Assembly (NCBI RefSeq): GCF_001428825.1
Contig: NZ_LMIT01000009.1
Span: forward strand, 1-64,000
Reading direction: 5' to 3'
Length of the DNA: 64,000 nt
From: Nocardioides sp. Root240
Lineage (GTDB): Bacteria > Actinomycetota > Actinomycetes > Propionibacteriales > Nocardioidaceae
Under the pieces are notes generated by a model that saw nothing but the letters and a program-made list of their open reading frames with translations, searched no databases and had not been told where the DNA came from. Position numbers and translations under genes: made by a program. Within the stretch, counting starts at the first letter, position 1. Each line of letters begins with the position of its first letter. Positions 34,418-43,663 of the stretch are shown one piece after another.

Positions 34418-35328
34418 ACGCCACCACCTTCGACTTCACCTCCGCCGGCGTGCGCTGCGCCGCGACCCACTTCGCCGGGCAGGACGGCGCGCCCGTCGTG
34501 GTCCTCGCGCACGGCCTCGCCGGCACGCAGGACGCCGGCATGTTCCCGTTCGCCGAGGCATTTGCCGCCGCCGGCCTGCACGCGGTCACCTTCGACTACC
34601 GCGGCTTCGGCGCCAGCGACGGCTCACCCCGCCAGGTCGTCTCGCTCGCCGGCCAGGTCGCCGACCTGCACGCCGCCGTCGACGCGGCGAAGAAGCGGCC
34701 CGGTGTCGACCCGACCCGCGTCGTGCTGTGGGGCATCTCGCTCGGCGGGGGACACGTGGTGTCCGTCGCCGCCGAGCGCCCCGACGTCGCCGCCGTCGTC
34801 TCGGTGGTTCCCATGGTCGACGGGCTCGCTGCCGCCCGGCTCGCGACGAAGCACCACGCGCCGACCCAGCTGCTGGCGTCGACGGGTCGCGGCCTCGCGA
34901 GTGCCGTACGACGCAAGGCGGGTCGTGGCCCGGCGATGATCCCCGTCGTCGCGCGCCCCGGCGAGCCCGGTGCCCTCACGCTGGAGGGTGCGTACGAGGA
35001 CTACCTTGCGATCGCCGGACCGACCTGGCGCAACGAGATCGCGGCCGACGTCGTCCTCGAGCTCGGCACCCGCGCGCCCGCGAAGGCCGCGGCCACGCTG
35101 GAGGTCCCGTGGCTGGTGCAGGTCGCCGACTTCGACCGCAGCGCGCCGCTGCAGGCCGCGATGAAGGCCGCCTTCTCCGGCCGGGCCGAGGTCCGGCACT
35201 ACCCGGGCGACCACTTCGACCTGTTCGCCGGCAAGCCCTTCCACGAGCCGGCGGTCGAGCACGCGGTCCACTTCCTGCTGCGCCACGTCACGGTGCCGGC
35301 GCCCGAGCTGGAGCCCGCCAATGGCTGA
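34414..35328 (+). CDS. Alpha/beta hydrolase
   Basis: A 304-residue alpha/beta hydrolase with oxyanion segment HGLAGTQD, nucleophile elbow GISLGGG and a C-terminal His in PGDHFDLF; an acidic residue lies in ADFDRS. In this operon it could open a lactone or ester made by the monooxygenase. It overlaps the TetR gene (ATGA) and the ligase gene (eight bases). The substrate is not shown by sequence. Confidence 0.85.
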   Translation: MNATTFDFTSAGVRCAATHFAGQDGAPVVVLAHGLAGTQDAGMFPFAEAFAAAGLHAVTFDYRGFGASDGSPRQVVSLAGQVADLHAAVDAAKKRPGVDPTRVVLWGISLGGGHVVSVAAERPDVAAVVSVVPMVDGLAAARLATKHHAPTQLLASTGRGLASAVRRKAGRGPAMIPVVARPGEPGALTLEGAYEDYLAIAGPTWRNEIAADVVLELGTRAPAKAAATLEVPWLVQVADFDRSAPLQAAMKAAFSGRAEVRHYPGDHFDLFAGKPFHEPAVEHAVHFLLRHVTVPAPELEPANG

Positions 35329-36940
35329 TGCCGTGGCCGACACCGTCCAGGGCATGCTGCTCGCGCACGCCGAGCGCGACACCCCCGGCCTCCGGTACGG
35401 CGACGACACGTGGACCTGGCGCGAGGTGGTCGCCGGCAGCGCGGCCCGTGCCCACGTCCTGCGGTCCCTCGCGGGTCGGGCCGCCGGCGACGGCGAGCGG
35501 CTGCACGTCGGTGCGCTGCTCCCGAACACCCCGGAGATGGCGTTCGCGATCGCCGCCGGCGCGGTCGGCGGACACGTCACGGTCGGCATCAACCGGACCC
35601 GTCGCGGTGCGGCGCTCGCCGCCGACGTACGACGGGCGGACTGCCGGGTGCTGCTGACCGATGCCGCGCACCTGCCGCTGCTCGAGGGGCTCGACCTCGG
35701 CGGCGCGATCGTCGTCGACACCGACGGCCCGGCCTGGCGCGAGCAGGTCGCCGCGGCGCCCACGACGGCCGGAGACTTCCCGGTCGCCTCGACCATGGAC
35801 ACCTTCATGCTCATCTTCACCTCGGGCACGAGCGGCGAGCCGAAGGCGGTGCAGGTCGCCAACTTCATGGTGGTGATGGCCGGCAGCGTGCTCGTCGACA
35901 AGTACGGCCTCGACGCCACCGACGTCGTCTACTGCTCGATGCCGCTGTTCCACAGCAACGCCGTGATGGCGGGATTCGCGGTGAGTGCCGCCTCCGGCGC
36001 GGCCCTGGCCCTCGCGGAGTTCTCGGCGAGCAACCTCATCGACGACGTCCGGCGCTACGGTGCGACCTACCTCAACTACGTCGGCAAGCCGCTCGCCTAC
36101 GTGCTGGCCACCCCCGAGCGTCCCGACGACGCGGACAACCCGCTGCGCTTCGCGTTCGGCAACGAGGCCTCCGACCGTGACATCCGCGAGTTCGCGGCCC
36201 GCTTCGGGTGCTCGGTGTGGGACGGCTTCGGGTCGACCGAGTCGGCCGTCATCATCACCCGCACCGAGGACACCCCGGACGGCTCGATCGGCGTCCCGTT
36301 CGACGGGGTCGCGGTCTACGACCGGGTGACGCGCCAGGAGTGCCCGCGCGCCGTCCGCGACGAGGACGGCCGCGTGACCAACCTCGACGAGGCCGTCGGC
36401 GAGCTGGTCAACACCCAGGGGGCGGGCTTCTTCGCGGGCTACTACAACGACGAGCGGGCGACGGCCGAGCGCCTCGACGGCGGCATGTACTGGTCGGGCG
36501 ACCTCGCCTACCGCGACGCCGACGGCTTCGTGTTCCTCGCCGGCCGGACCGACGACTGGCTGCGGGTGGACGGCGAGAACCTCGCCGCCGCCCCGGTCGA
36601 GCAGCTGCTGCTGCGCCATCCGGCCGTCTCGCAGGCGGCGGTGTACGCCGTCGCGGACGAGCGGGTCGGCGACCAGGTCATGTGCGCACTGGTGCTGCGC
36701 GACGGTGCCGCGCTCTCCCCGGAGGAGTTCGCGGACTTCCTCGCCGGGCAGCCCGACCTGTCCCCGAAGGCGTGGCCGCGCCACGTGCGGATCGCCACCG
36801 CGCTGCCGAGCACGGCGACCAACAAGGTGCTCAAGCGCGAGCTGCGCGCGCAGGGGCTCACCACCGACGACCGGCTGTGGTCGCGCGGCGAGCGGGACCA
36901 CGACTACCTCGAGGAGCGGGCATGTACGACGTCATCGTGA
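35321..36940 (+). CDS. AMP-dependent acyl-CoA synthetase/ligase (FadD17-like)
   Basis: A 539-residue ANL-superfamily ligase. The P-loop is IFTSGTSGEPKAV, the second motif lies in FGSTESAVI, the A8 hinge is YWSGDLAYRD with GRTDDWLRV, and the C-terminal Lys for adenylation is in TNKVLKRE. It should activate a carboxylic acid to its CoA ester, probably the product of monooxygenase plus hydrolase. Sequence style is like FadD17-type steroid or aliphatic acid ligases. It overlaps both neighbours (8 and 19 bases). Confidence 0.88.
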   Translation: MADAVADTVQGMLLAHAERDTPGLRYGDDTWTWREVVAGSAARAHVLRSLAGRAAGDGERLHVGALLPNTPEMAFAIAAGAVGGHVTVGINRTRRGAALAADVRRADCRVLLTDAAHLPLLEGLDLGGAIVVDTDGPAWREQVAAAPTTAGDFPVASTMDTFMLIFTSGTSGEPKAVQVANFMVVMAGSVLVDKYGLDATDVVYCSMPLFHSNAVMAGFAVSAASGAALALAEFSASNLIDDVRRYGATYLNYVGKPLAYVLATPERPDDADNPLRFAFGNEASDRDIREFAARFGCSVWDGFGSTESAVIITRTEDTPDGSIGVPFDGVAVYDRVTRQECPRAVRDEDGRVTNLDEAVGELVNTQGAGFFAGYYNDERATAERLDGGMYWSGDLAYRDADGFVFLAGRTDDWLRVDGENLAAAPVEQLLLRHPAVSQAAVYAVADERVGDQVMCALVLRDGAALSPEEFADFLAGQPDLSPKAWPRHVRIATALPSTATNKVLKRELRAQGLTTDDRLWSRGERDHDYLEERACTTSS

Positions 36941-38676
36941 AGAACGGCCGGTGGTTCGACGGGACGGGCGCTCCCTCCGCCGTACGCCACCTCGGGATCA
37001 GCGACGGCCACGTCGCGACGGTGAGTCCCGAGCCGTTGGACGAGACCGGCTGCCCACGGGTGATCGACGCCGCCGGTCAGTGGGTGCTGCCGGGCATGGT
37101 CGACATCCACACCCACTACGACGTCGAGGTGCTCGTCCAGCCGGAGCTGTCCGAGTCGCTGCGGCACGGCATCACGACCACCTTCCTCGGGTCCTGCTCG
37201 CTGTCGACCGTCCACGCCGGTGCCGAGGACGCAGGTGACCTGTTCGGCCGCGTCGAGGCCATCCCGCGGCCGTACGTCGTCGCGGCGCTCGAGGACCGCA
37301 AGACCTGGACCACCGCGGGGGAGTACGTCGCCGCGCTCGAGGCGCTGCCGCTCGGGCCGAACATCGCCGCCTTCATCGGCCACTCCGACATCCGCTCCGC
37401 GCGGATGGGGCTGTCCCGCTCGACCGACCCGGGCGTCGTGCCGACCGCCGCCGAGCTGGCCCGGATGGAGGCCGACCTGGTCGAGGCGCTCGACGAGGGC
37501 TTCATCGGGATGTCGTCGCAGGAGCTCATGTTCGACAAGCTGGACGGGGAGACCTGCCGCTCGCGGACCCTGCCGTCGACGTACGCGAAGGGCAAGGAGC
37601 GGCGCCGGCTCAACAAGATCCTGCGCTCGCGCGGTCGGGCGCTCCAGGGCGGTCCTGACGTCGGGCGTCCGCAGAGCCTGGTCCGGATGGCGTTCAGCAG
37701 TGCGGGGTGGGGACGCAAGCCGGCGCTCAAGGTCAGCCTGCTGTCGGCCGCCGACATCAAGGCGATCCCGATGGTCGCCCACATCTTCCCGTTCCTGTCG
37801 CGGACCGTGAACCGGTGCGGCGGCGACCTCCGCTTCCAGCACCTGCCCGTGCCCTTCGAGGTGTACGCCGACGGGATCGCCCTGGTCATCTTCGAGGAGT
37901 TCGGCTCGGGTGCCGCGGCGTTGCACCTGTCGGACCGGATCGAGGAGCAGCGCGCGCTGCTGCAGGACGAGGACTACCGGCGCCGCTTCCGCAAGGACTA
38001 CGACAACAAGTACGGGCCGCGCGTGTGGCACCGCGACTTCTTCGACGCCGACATCACCGAGTGCCCGGACCCGTCGGTGATCGGCAAGACCTTCGGGCAG
38101 GTCGGTGTCGACCGCGGGGGCGTGCACCCGGTCGACGCCTTCCTCGACCTGGTGCTGGAGCACGGCGACAAGCTGCGCTGGCGGACCACGATCTCCAACC
38201 ACCGCCCGAGGGTGCTCGACAAGCTGACCTCGGACCCGGGCGTCCAGCTCGGCTTCTCCGACGCCGGCGCCCACCTGCGCAACATGGCGTTCTACAACTT
38301 CGGCCTGCGCCTGCTGCGGCGCGTCCACGACGCCGAGTCCTCCGGCAAGCCGTTCATGACGGTCGAGCACGCCGTCCACCGGCTCACCGGCGAGCTCGCC
38401 GACTGGTACGGCCTCGACGCCGGCCACCTCCGCGTCGGCGACCGCGCCGACGTCCTGGTGGTCGACCCGGCCCGCCTCGACGACTCGCTCGACGCGTACG
38501 TCGAGGCGCCGGTCCCGGCCTACGGCAACCTCTCGCGGATGGTCAACCGCAACGACGCCACCGTCAGCGCCGTGCTGGTCGCGGGGGAGCTGGTGGTCGA
38601 TCGCGGTGTGCCGACGGACGTGGTGGGCGTGCGTCGTACCGGACGCTTCCTGCGGGCGGGTCAGGCGGCGCGGTAG
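36922..38676 (+). CDS. Amidohydrolase family 3 (N-acyl-D-amino-acid deacylase-like)
   Basis: A 584-residue TIM-barrel amidohydrolase: N-terminal beta domain (VIVKNGRWFDGTG), metal motif DIHTHYDVEV, a later SDAGAHLRNM block, and a C-terminal beta part with GDRADVLVVDPARL. Close relatives are annotated N-acyl-D-amino-acid deacylase or dihydroorotase-like. In this operon it may release an amide-bound group or act on a cyclic amide, so the pathway substrate could contain nitrogen. The 19-base overlap with the ligase gene suggests coupled translation. Its last 16 bases overlap the convergent heme oxygenase gene. Confidence 0.85.
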   Translation: MYDVIVKNGRWFDGTGAPSAVRHLGISDGHVATVSPEPLDETGCPRVIDAAGQWVLPGMVDIHTHYDVEVLVQPELSESLRHGITTTFLGSCSLSTVHAGAEDAGDLFGRVEAIPRPYVVAALEDRKTWTTAGEYVAALEALPLGPNIAAFIGHSDIRSARMGLSRSTDPGVVPTAAELARMEADLVEALDEGFIGMSSQELMFDKLDGETCRSRTLPSTYAKGKERRRLNKILRSRGRALQGGPDVGRPQSLVRMAFSSAGWGRKPALKVSLLSAADIKAIPMVAHIFPFLSRTVNRCGGDLRFQHLPVPFEVYADGIALVIFEEFGSGAAALHLSDRIEEQRALLQDEDYRRRFRKDYDNKYGPRVWHRDFFDADITECPDPSVIGKTFGQVGVDRGGVHPVDAFLDLVLEHGDKLRWRTTISNHRPRVLDKLTSDPGVQLGFSDAGAHLRNMAFYNFGLRLLRRVHDAESSGKPFMTVEHAVHRLTGELADWYGLDAGHLRVGDRADVLVVDPARLDDSLDAYVEAPVPAYGNLSRMVNRNDATVSAVLVAGELVVDRGVPTDVVGVRRTGRFLRAGQAAR

Positions 38677-39335
38677 CGCTCGATCTGGTCGCCCAGCTCG
38701 TCGAACAACCCCTGGTTGAGCCCGAACACGACCTTGACCTCGTCGACGACCCTCTCGACGTCGGCCTCCGAGAGCCCGAGCGCGTCGAGGCGGGCGCGGT
38801 AGGCGTCCTTGTAGGGCTTCGGCTTCGGGATCCCGGGGAAGTCGTAGAACGCCACGCCCTCGCCCTCGGGGAGGTCGAAGGTGCGCTGGAGGACCCGGCC
38901 GATGACCTGGCCGCCGGACAGGTCGCCGAGGTAGCGCGTGTAGTGGTGGGCGAGCAGCAGGCCGCCCCAGGTGGCGCCGGCGCGGATCCGGTCGACGTAC
39001 GCCGCGGCGGCGGGGGAGTCGATGGTCTCGGGGTCGATGCCGGGGGCCCAGTGGGCGAGGTCGGCGTCGATCGCGGCGAGCCGCTCGAGGGCCGCGTCGT
39101 GGACCGCGGCCACGAGCGGGTCGGCGGACTGCTCGGTGAGGGTGGTCTCCAGGGCGGCGTAGACGCGGCGGAGGCGGAGCAGGAGGTCGGCGTACGCGGT
39201 GGCGTTGAGCCGTCCGTCGAGCAGCTCGGCCATGAAGGTCGAGCCCTCGGCGGCCTCGTGCTCGGCGCGCGAGCCCTCGCGCATCGCTGCGGACAGCGTC
39301 GGGGCCGCGTCACGGGTGGTGGTGGCCACGGACAT
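38661..39335 (-). CDS. hmuO: Biliverdin-producing heme oxygenase
   Basis: A 224-residue heme oxygenase of the HmuO/HO-1 type, which degrades heme to biliverdin, CO and iron. The proximal His lies in REGSRAEHEAAE (about residue 26) and the distal-helix motif is YLGDLSGGQVIG. ATG 39335 follows GAGGAG at seven bases. An iron-box palindrome (39421-39434) and an element shared with the hmuT promoter lie upstream, so it should be expressed under iron starvation with the heme-uptake operon next door. Confidence 0.93.
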   Translation of the reverse strand: MSVATTTRDAAPTLSAAMREGSRAEHEAAEGSTFMAELLDGRLNATAYADLLLRLRRVYAALETTLTEQSADPLVAAVHDAALERLAAIDADLAHWAPGIDPETIDSPAAAAYVDRIRAGATWGGLLLAHHYTRYLGDLSGGQVIGRVLQRTFDLPEGEGVAFYDFPGIPKPKPYKDAYRARLDALGLSEADVERVVDEVKVVFGLNQGLFDELGDQIERYRAA

Positions 39336-39372
39336 GGGGGTGCTCCTCGAAGAGTGATGAGTTTACTGACCA

Positions 39373-39434
39373 AGTGTCAGGAAACGGGTGCGGCGGTGTC
39401 AACGCCGTACGGGGAAAAAGTTAGGTGGACCTAA
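39373..39434 (-). promoter_or_regulatory. hmuO control region: DtxR/IdeR-like box and shared element
   Basis: TTAGGTGGACCTAA (39421-39434) has perfect six-base arms around two bases, the core of a DtxR/IdeR iron box. Nearer the gene, the minus-strand element TTCCTGACACT (39383-39373) is identical to one before hmuT. The rest of the region to 39442 is the short gap after the TetR gene. Confidence 0.65.
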
Positions 39435-39442
39435 GGAAAGGT

Positions 39443-40009
39443 TCAGGCCATGTGGCCCAGGCCACGGAGCACGAACTCCTCGACGGCCCCCACCGGGAGC
39501 TGGCGGGTGGCCAGTGCGGCGTGCAGCAGCGACATCGCGGCCTTGCGGTCGCCGACCCGGAAGGCGCCCGACTCGATGCCCTCGTCGAGGATGTCCTCGA
39601 GGACCGCCTCGACCGCCGCCACGTGGTCGTGGATCTTCTCCATCGCCTCCTCGGAGAGGAGGTGGTAGAGGATCCCGCCCATGCCGGTGTGGAACTGCTG
39701 GCCGGCGCGCAGCTGGTGGCGCAGGTAGACGCGGATCCGACCGACCGGGTCGGGCACGAGCTCGAGGTCGCGCCGCAGGTCGGCCAGGTAGTGCTGGGTC
39801 TCCTCGGTCGCGAAGGCGACCACGACCGCTTCCTTGTCCTTGAAGTGGTGGTAGATCGCGGTGCGGCCGAGCCCGGCCCGCCCGGCGATCTGCGCCATCG
39901 TGATCGCGTCGAAGCTGCGCTCGTCCATCAGCTGGGCGAAGGCGTCGAAGATCCGTCGCCGCACCAGGTCGCGGTGGGCGGGGAGGGTGTCGGCAGCGAT
40001 CTTCGGCAC
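39443..40009 (-). CDS. TetR-family regulator beside hmuO
   Basis: A 188-residue TetR protein. Its DNA-binding part runs from RRRIFDAFAQLMDERSFDAITMAQIAGRAGLG to AIYHHFKDKEAV (positions ~13-55). The ligand domain is unassigned. GTG 40009 has TAGAAT seven bases upstream (40022-40017), a leaderless start. It lies between the heme operon terminator and hmuO on the same strand; heme- or stress-dependent control of hmuO is possible, but nothing in the sequence proves the ligand. Confidence 0.82.
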   Translation of the reverse strand: MPKIAADTLPAHRDLVRRRIFDAFAQLMDERSFDAITMAQIAGRAGLGRTAIYHHFKDKEAVVVAFATEETQHYLADLRRDLELVPDPVGRIRVYLRHQLRAGQQFHTGMGGILYHLLSEEAMEKIHDHVAAVEAVLEDILDEGIESGAFRVGDRKAAMSLLHAALATRQLPVGAVEEFVLRGLGHMA

Positions 40010-40054
40010 GGTCCCGATTCTAGGTCGCGTGGGCGGTCGTGGAGGCGGTGCGGC

Positions 40055-40093
40055 GCGCGCGACCGGTGCCCCGGAGGGCCGCCGGTCGCGCGC
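40055..40093 (-). terminator. Terminator hairpin of the heme-uptake operon
   Basis: GCGCGCGACCGG (40055-40066) pairs perfectly with CCGGTCGCGCGC (40082-40093) around a 15-base loop, just beyond the stop of the last hta gene. There is no clear U-tract, as usual in high-GC actinobacteria. Confidence 0.65.
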
Positions 40094-40106
40094 ACCGTTC
40101 ACGGGA

Positions 40107-42386
40107 TCAGCGCCGGGTGGTCGTGAACCGCAGGGTCCACGTCCGGGCGGTGGCCTGGGTGTTGCCGGCGTACGCCGCGCTGACCGTGTAGCGGCCCTTG
40201 GCCAGCCTCGGCAGTGCCGCGGTGGCCGCACCGGCCGCGTTCAGCCGGACCCGGACCGTCCGGACGGCCTTGCCGCGGGCGTTCCTGACGGTCACCGTGA
40301 CGAGACCGGTCGGCTTCACGCCGGGCGCCGTGACGACGACCCGGAGGCCGCCGGCGCGGGCGCCGGTGGGCTTGCGCGTCCAGGTGCCGCGCACCGTCGC
40401 CGCGACCTTGGCCACCGTGACCGAGACGGTCTTCGAAGAGCCGGCGACGTTGCCGTCACCGACGTACGTCGCGACCAGCGTGTAGGTGCCCGCCGTCCGC
40501 TTCGGCAGGGTCACCGTCGCGCGACCGTTCGCGTCCACCTGCGCCGAGGTCGTCGCGAGGATCGCGCCGGTCGAGGAGCGCAGCTGTGCCTGGACGTCGC
40601 CGGTCGGTACGACGCCGTCGACCGCACCGTCGACGGTGATCGTCGCGGCGCCGGTCGCCGACGCGGTCGGGACCTTGGTGACCTGCACGGCCGTGGTCGA
40701 CGTCGCCTTGGCGATCGCGACCGGAGCGGTCGCGATCGCGGTCGTGATGTTGGCGTTGCCGTTCTCCGCGCCGTCGTACGACGCCGTGAGGGTGTAGTCG
40801 CCCGCGCCCTGCTTCGGCAGCACGACCTGGGCCGCACCGCCGGTCAGCGCGCCGTCGCCCGAGGCGACCTCGACGTCGGCGGCGTTGCTGAGGGCCCACG
40901 AGACCGAACCGGCGGCGGCCGTGCCGTCGGCGTCCGCGACGGTGAGCTTCGCTGCGCCGTCCGCAACCTGGGTCGGGGCGGTGTCGACGGTGACGGTCGC
41001 CGTGCCCTCGGCGGCGGCGAAGGTGACCGGCGTGTAGGTCTCGTACAGCGGCTGCGCGGCGCCACTGCCGGGGTAGGTGTAGATGCCGTAGTTGACGGCG
41101 GTCGCGACGGCGGCGGCCGCGGTGTCGGCGGCAGCCTTGTCGACGACGATCGTGGTGGTGAAGCTGCCGTCGGCGGCGAGCTCGATGGCACCGGCGTCGG
41201 GGCCGCCGATCGTGGCCATGTCGGCGGCGAGGACCGCCCACTTCTGAGCGCTCACCTTGCGCAGGCTGCTGGCGACGCCGGCGGACGGCTTCCACGCCTC
41301 GGGGAACTTGCCGAACACCACGTAGGTGCCGCCGGCCTTGCCCGACAGCGGGGGCCGGGTGCCGGTCGCGAGGGCCGGGTCGAAGCCGGTGCCGGTCACG
41401 GTCACCTGGTGGGCGCCGGACGGCAGCAGCACGGTGTCGGTGACCTCCACCGCCGGCGGTGCCGGCGGGGTGGCGTCGAAGGTGACCTGGAGCGGCGTCG
41501 CGGGCTTGCGGACGTCGGCCGAGCTGCCCGAGGAGTACCAGTACGAGCTGCCGCCCGTGAGCTGCTGGAAGTCCACGAAGTCCTGCGGGAAGGCGCCCCA
41601 GTTGACGCCGGTGCGGCTCTGCGCGGTGGCGCCGGCGGGGGCGTCGTACTCGACCTCGTGGTACGCCGGCGTCGTGGTCAGGCCGAGCTCGTCGACGTCG
41701 ACACCGGTCAGCGTCGCGAGGGTGACCTCCTCGTCGGCGAGGTCGTTCCACTGCGTCGGGTCGGCCATCGAGGCGGCGTACCCGTCGACGGTCGCGGTCA
41801 GCGTGCCGGTGCCGTCGGCGGCGACCGTCAGCTCGGGGTCCGCGAGGTGGAAGAAGGTCATCCCCGAGTAGAAGAGGACCGTCGCGTCGCCGTCCCACTG
41901 GACGGAGGCGGTGTTGGCGTCCGCGTCGACCGTGCCGGTGCCGTGGCGGAAGACCAGCTGGGTCTCGGCGTTGATGCCGTTGCCGGTCGTGCCGTTGACG
42001 CCGGCGGAGTTCTGGCGGGTGCCGAGGAAGGTCGTCGGGGCGTAGCCGCCGCCGGCCTGGAGGTCCTCGACGGTGACATTGCCGGACTGGTTGGCCCAGC
42101 CGGCGCTCGCACCGTTGCTCCAGGTGGCGCCGTCGTCACCGGAGGTCAGCGTCTTGCCGCCGGCACCGGGGTTGCCGATCCTGCCGGCCGACATCAGGTT
42201 CCAGGTGCCGGGCGCGAAGGAGGCGCTGTTGACCTCGGTGTTGATGCCCCAGCGGAGGGTGGCGTCATCGACCTGCACGGCCGTGGCGTGGGCGGACGGC
42301 GCGGTCGCGACGGACAGCACGGAGAGTCCGGTGGCGGTGAGCGCGGCGGCGGCGAGGCCGGCGACGCTCCGACGTACGGGATTCAT
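40107..42386 (-). CDS. htaA: Secreted HtaA-domain heme-binding protein with Ig-like repeats
   Basis: A 759-residue secreted protein. A signal peptide (AAALTATGLSVLSVATAPSAHA) is followed by one HtaA heme-binding domain (about residues 38-240: TLRWGINTEVNSASFAPGTWN, FYSGMTFFHL, SSYWYSSG near 290). Next is a second domain at about 325-456 that is also found in the protein at 43660-44814. Then come two or three Ig-like repeats (AGTYTLVATYVGDGNVAG type). There is no C-terminal anchor, so it is probably released or held by wall contacts. ATG 42386 overlaps the upstream stop and follows AAGGAA. It should capture heme and pass it to the membrane-anchored partners. Confidence 0.85.
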   Translation of the reverse strand: MNPVRRSVAGLAAAALTATGLSVLSVATAPSAHATAVQVDDATLRWGINTEVNSASFAPGTWNLMSAGRIGNPGAGGKTLTSGDDGATWSNGASAGWANQSGNVTVEDLQAGGGYAPTTFLGTRQNSAGVNGTTGNGINAETQLVFRHGTGTVDADANTASVQWDGDATVLFYSGMTFFHLADPELTVAADGTGTLTATVDGYAASMADPTQWNDLADEEVTLATLTGVDVDELGLTTTPAYHEVEYDAPAGATAQSRTGVNWGAFPQDFVDFQQLTGGSSYWYSSGSSADVRKPATPLQVTFDATPPAPPAVEVTDTVLLPSGAHQVTVTGTGFDPALATGTRPPLSGKAGGTYVVFGKFPEAWKPSAGVASSLRKVSAQKWAVLAADMATIGGPDAGAIELAADGSFTTTIVVDKAAADTAAAAVATAVNYGIYTYPGSGAAQPLYETYTPVTFAAAEGTATVTVDTAPTQVADGAAKLTVADADGTAAAGSVSWALSNAADVEVASGDGALTGGAAQVVLPKQGAGDYTLTASYDGAENGNANITTAIATAPVAIAKATSTTAVQVTKVPTASATGAATITVDGAVDGVVPTGDVQAQLRSSTGAILATTSAQVDANGRATVTLPKRTAGTYTLVATYVGDGNVAGSSKTVSVTVAKVAATVRGTWTRKPTGARAGGLRVVVTAPGVKPTGLVTVTVRNARGKAVRTVRVRLNAAGAATAALPRLAKGRYTVSAAYAGNTQATARTWTLRFTTTRR

Positions 42387-43663
42387 CGGGTTCCTTTCAG
42401 GCGGTTCATCAGGGGGTCGAACAGGGTGATTCCGACCGCCCCGAGCAGCAGGAGGAATCCGAGGGCCCACTCCCACGGCCGGCCCGACCGGTCGGACCGG
42501 TCCGGGTCGGCAGGGGAGGAGGCGAGGGCGTACGCCACCGGCGGCTGGTACGACGCCGGCTGCGCGGTCGCGGTGGACGCGACCGGGGCGGGGGCCTGGG
42601 CCGGCAGGGCCGGCCCCGGCGGCCGCACCACCGCGGGTGGTGCGGTGGAGGGCGTGCTCGCCGGCGGTTCCTCGCCGGCGGGGTTCGAGGGCGTCCCGGT
42701 CGGCGTCGTCGGCGTCTCCGTGGGCGGCTCCGGCTCGATCGCGGTCCTCGCGTCCCAGCTCACCGTGACCGGCTTGGTCACCTTGAACCGGTCGCCGCTG
42801 CCGCCGGAGGAGTACCAGTACGACGCCATGCCGACCTTCTCGAGGAAGGCCAGCAGCGACGCCGGCACGGCGCCCCAGGTGCTCCCGGTGCGGACCTGGG
42901 TGGTGCCGCCGGCGGGCGCGTCGTACCGGACACCGAGGTACGCGGTCTCCGCGGTGAAGCCCTTCTCGGCGGCGAGCTCGTCGGTCCCGACGCCGGTCAG
43001 GGCGGCGAGGGTGACCGGCGTCGCCGGCACTGCCTGCCACGTCGTCGTGTCCTCCATCGAGCTGGCGTAGCCCGAGCCGCTCGCGGTGATCCGGGCCGAG
43101 GTCGGCGTGACCTCGAGGACCGGGTCGGTGATCGTGAAGAAGGTCATCCCGGAGTAGTAGAAGACCGTGAACGAGCCCTCCCACCGGATCGTCGCGGTGC
43201 CGGCGGCGGGGTCGACCTCGCCCGTGCCGCCGCTGATGACGACCTGGTGGTTGCTGAACACCTCGACGGTCGGGCCCCCGAGGGACTGCCCGTCGGGGCC
43301 GGTCCTGGTGCCGGCGTACGTCGTCGGGACCGGTCCGGACGAGGTGATCTTCTCGATCCGGACCTCGCCAGCGCTCGCCTGCCAGGCGGTGGCGCCGGTG
43401 CTCGGCCACCTGCCCCGGTCGTCGAGCACCTGTCCGCCGCTGCCGGGGTCGGGCGCCCGGCCGGCCGAGGGGAAGTTGTAGGTGCCGGGGGCGAAGGCGT
43501 TGTTGTTGCTCTCGTCGTTGATGCCCCAGCGGAAGACCGCGTCGGCGACGGTGAAGGCGGTCGTGTCCCCGTCCTCGGCGACGGCGGGTGCCACCGGGAC
43601 CAGTGGCGCGACGGTCAGGGTGAGGAGCGCGGCCAGCGCCGGGAGCAGCCAGCGCGCCCTCAT
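42383..43663 (-). CDS. Membrane-anchored HtaA-domain heme-binding protein (HtaB-like)
   Basis: A 426-residue protein: signal peptide, one HtaA domain (AVFRWGINDESNNNAFAPG to about residue 250, with FYYSGMTFFTI and MASYWYSSGG), a long Pro/Thr-rich linker that could span the wall, and a C-terminal membrane helix (WALGFLLLLGAVGITLF) with a basic tail. This resembles HtaB of corynebacteria, which relays heme from HtaA to the HmuT receptor. It overlaps both neighbouring genes by four bases. Confidence 0.85.
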   Translation of the reverse strand: MRARWLLPALAALLTLTVAPLVPVAPAVAEDGDTTAFTVADAVFRWGINDESNNNAFAPGTYNFPSAGRAPDPGSGGQVLDDRGRWPSTGATAWQASAGEVRIEKITSSGPVPTTYAGTRTGPDGQSLGGPTVEVFSNHQVVISGGTGEVDPAAGTATIRWEGSFTVFYYSGMTFFTITDPVLEVTPTSARITASGSGYASSMEDTTTWQAVPATPVTLAALTGVGTDELAAEKGFTAETAYLGVRYDAPAGGTTQVRTGSTWGAVPASLLAFLEKVGMASYWYSSGGSGDRFKVTKPVTVSWDARTAIEPEPPTETPTTPTGTPSNPAGEEPPASTPSTAPPAVVRPPGPALPAQAPAPVASTATAQPASYQPPVAYALASSPADPDRSDRSGRPWEWALGFLLLLGAVGITLFDPLMNRLKGTR

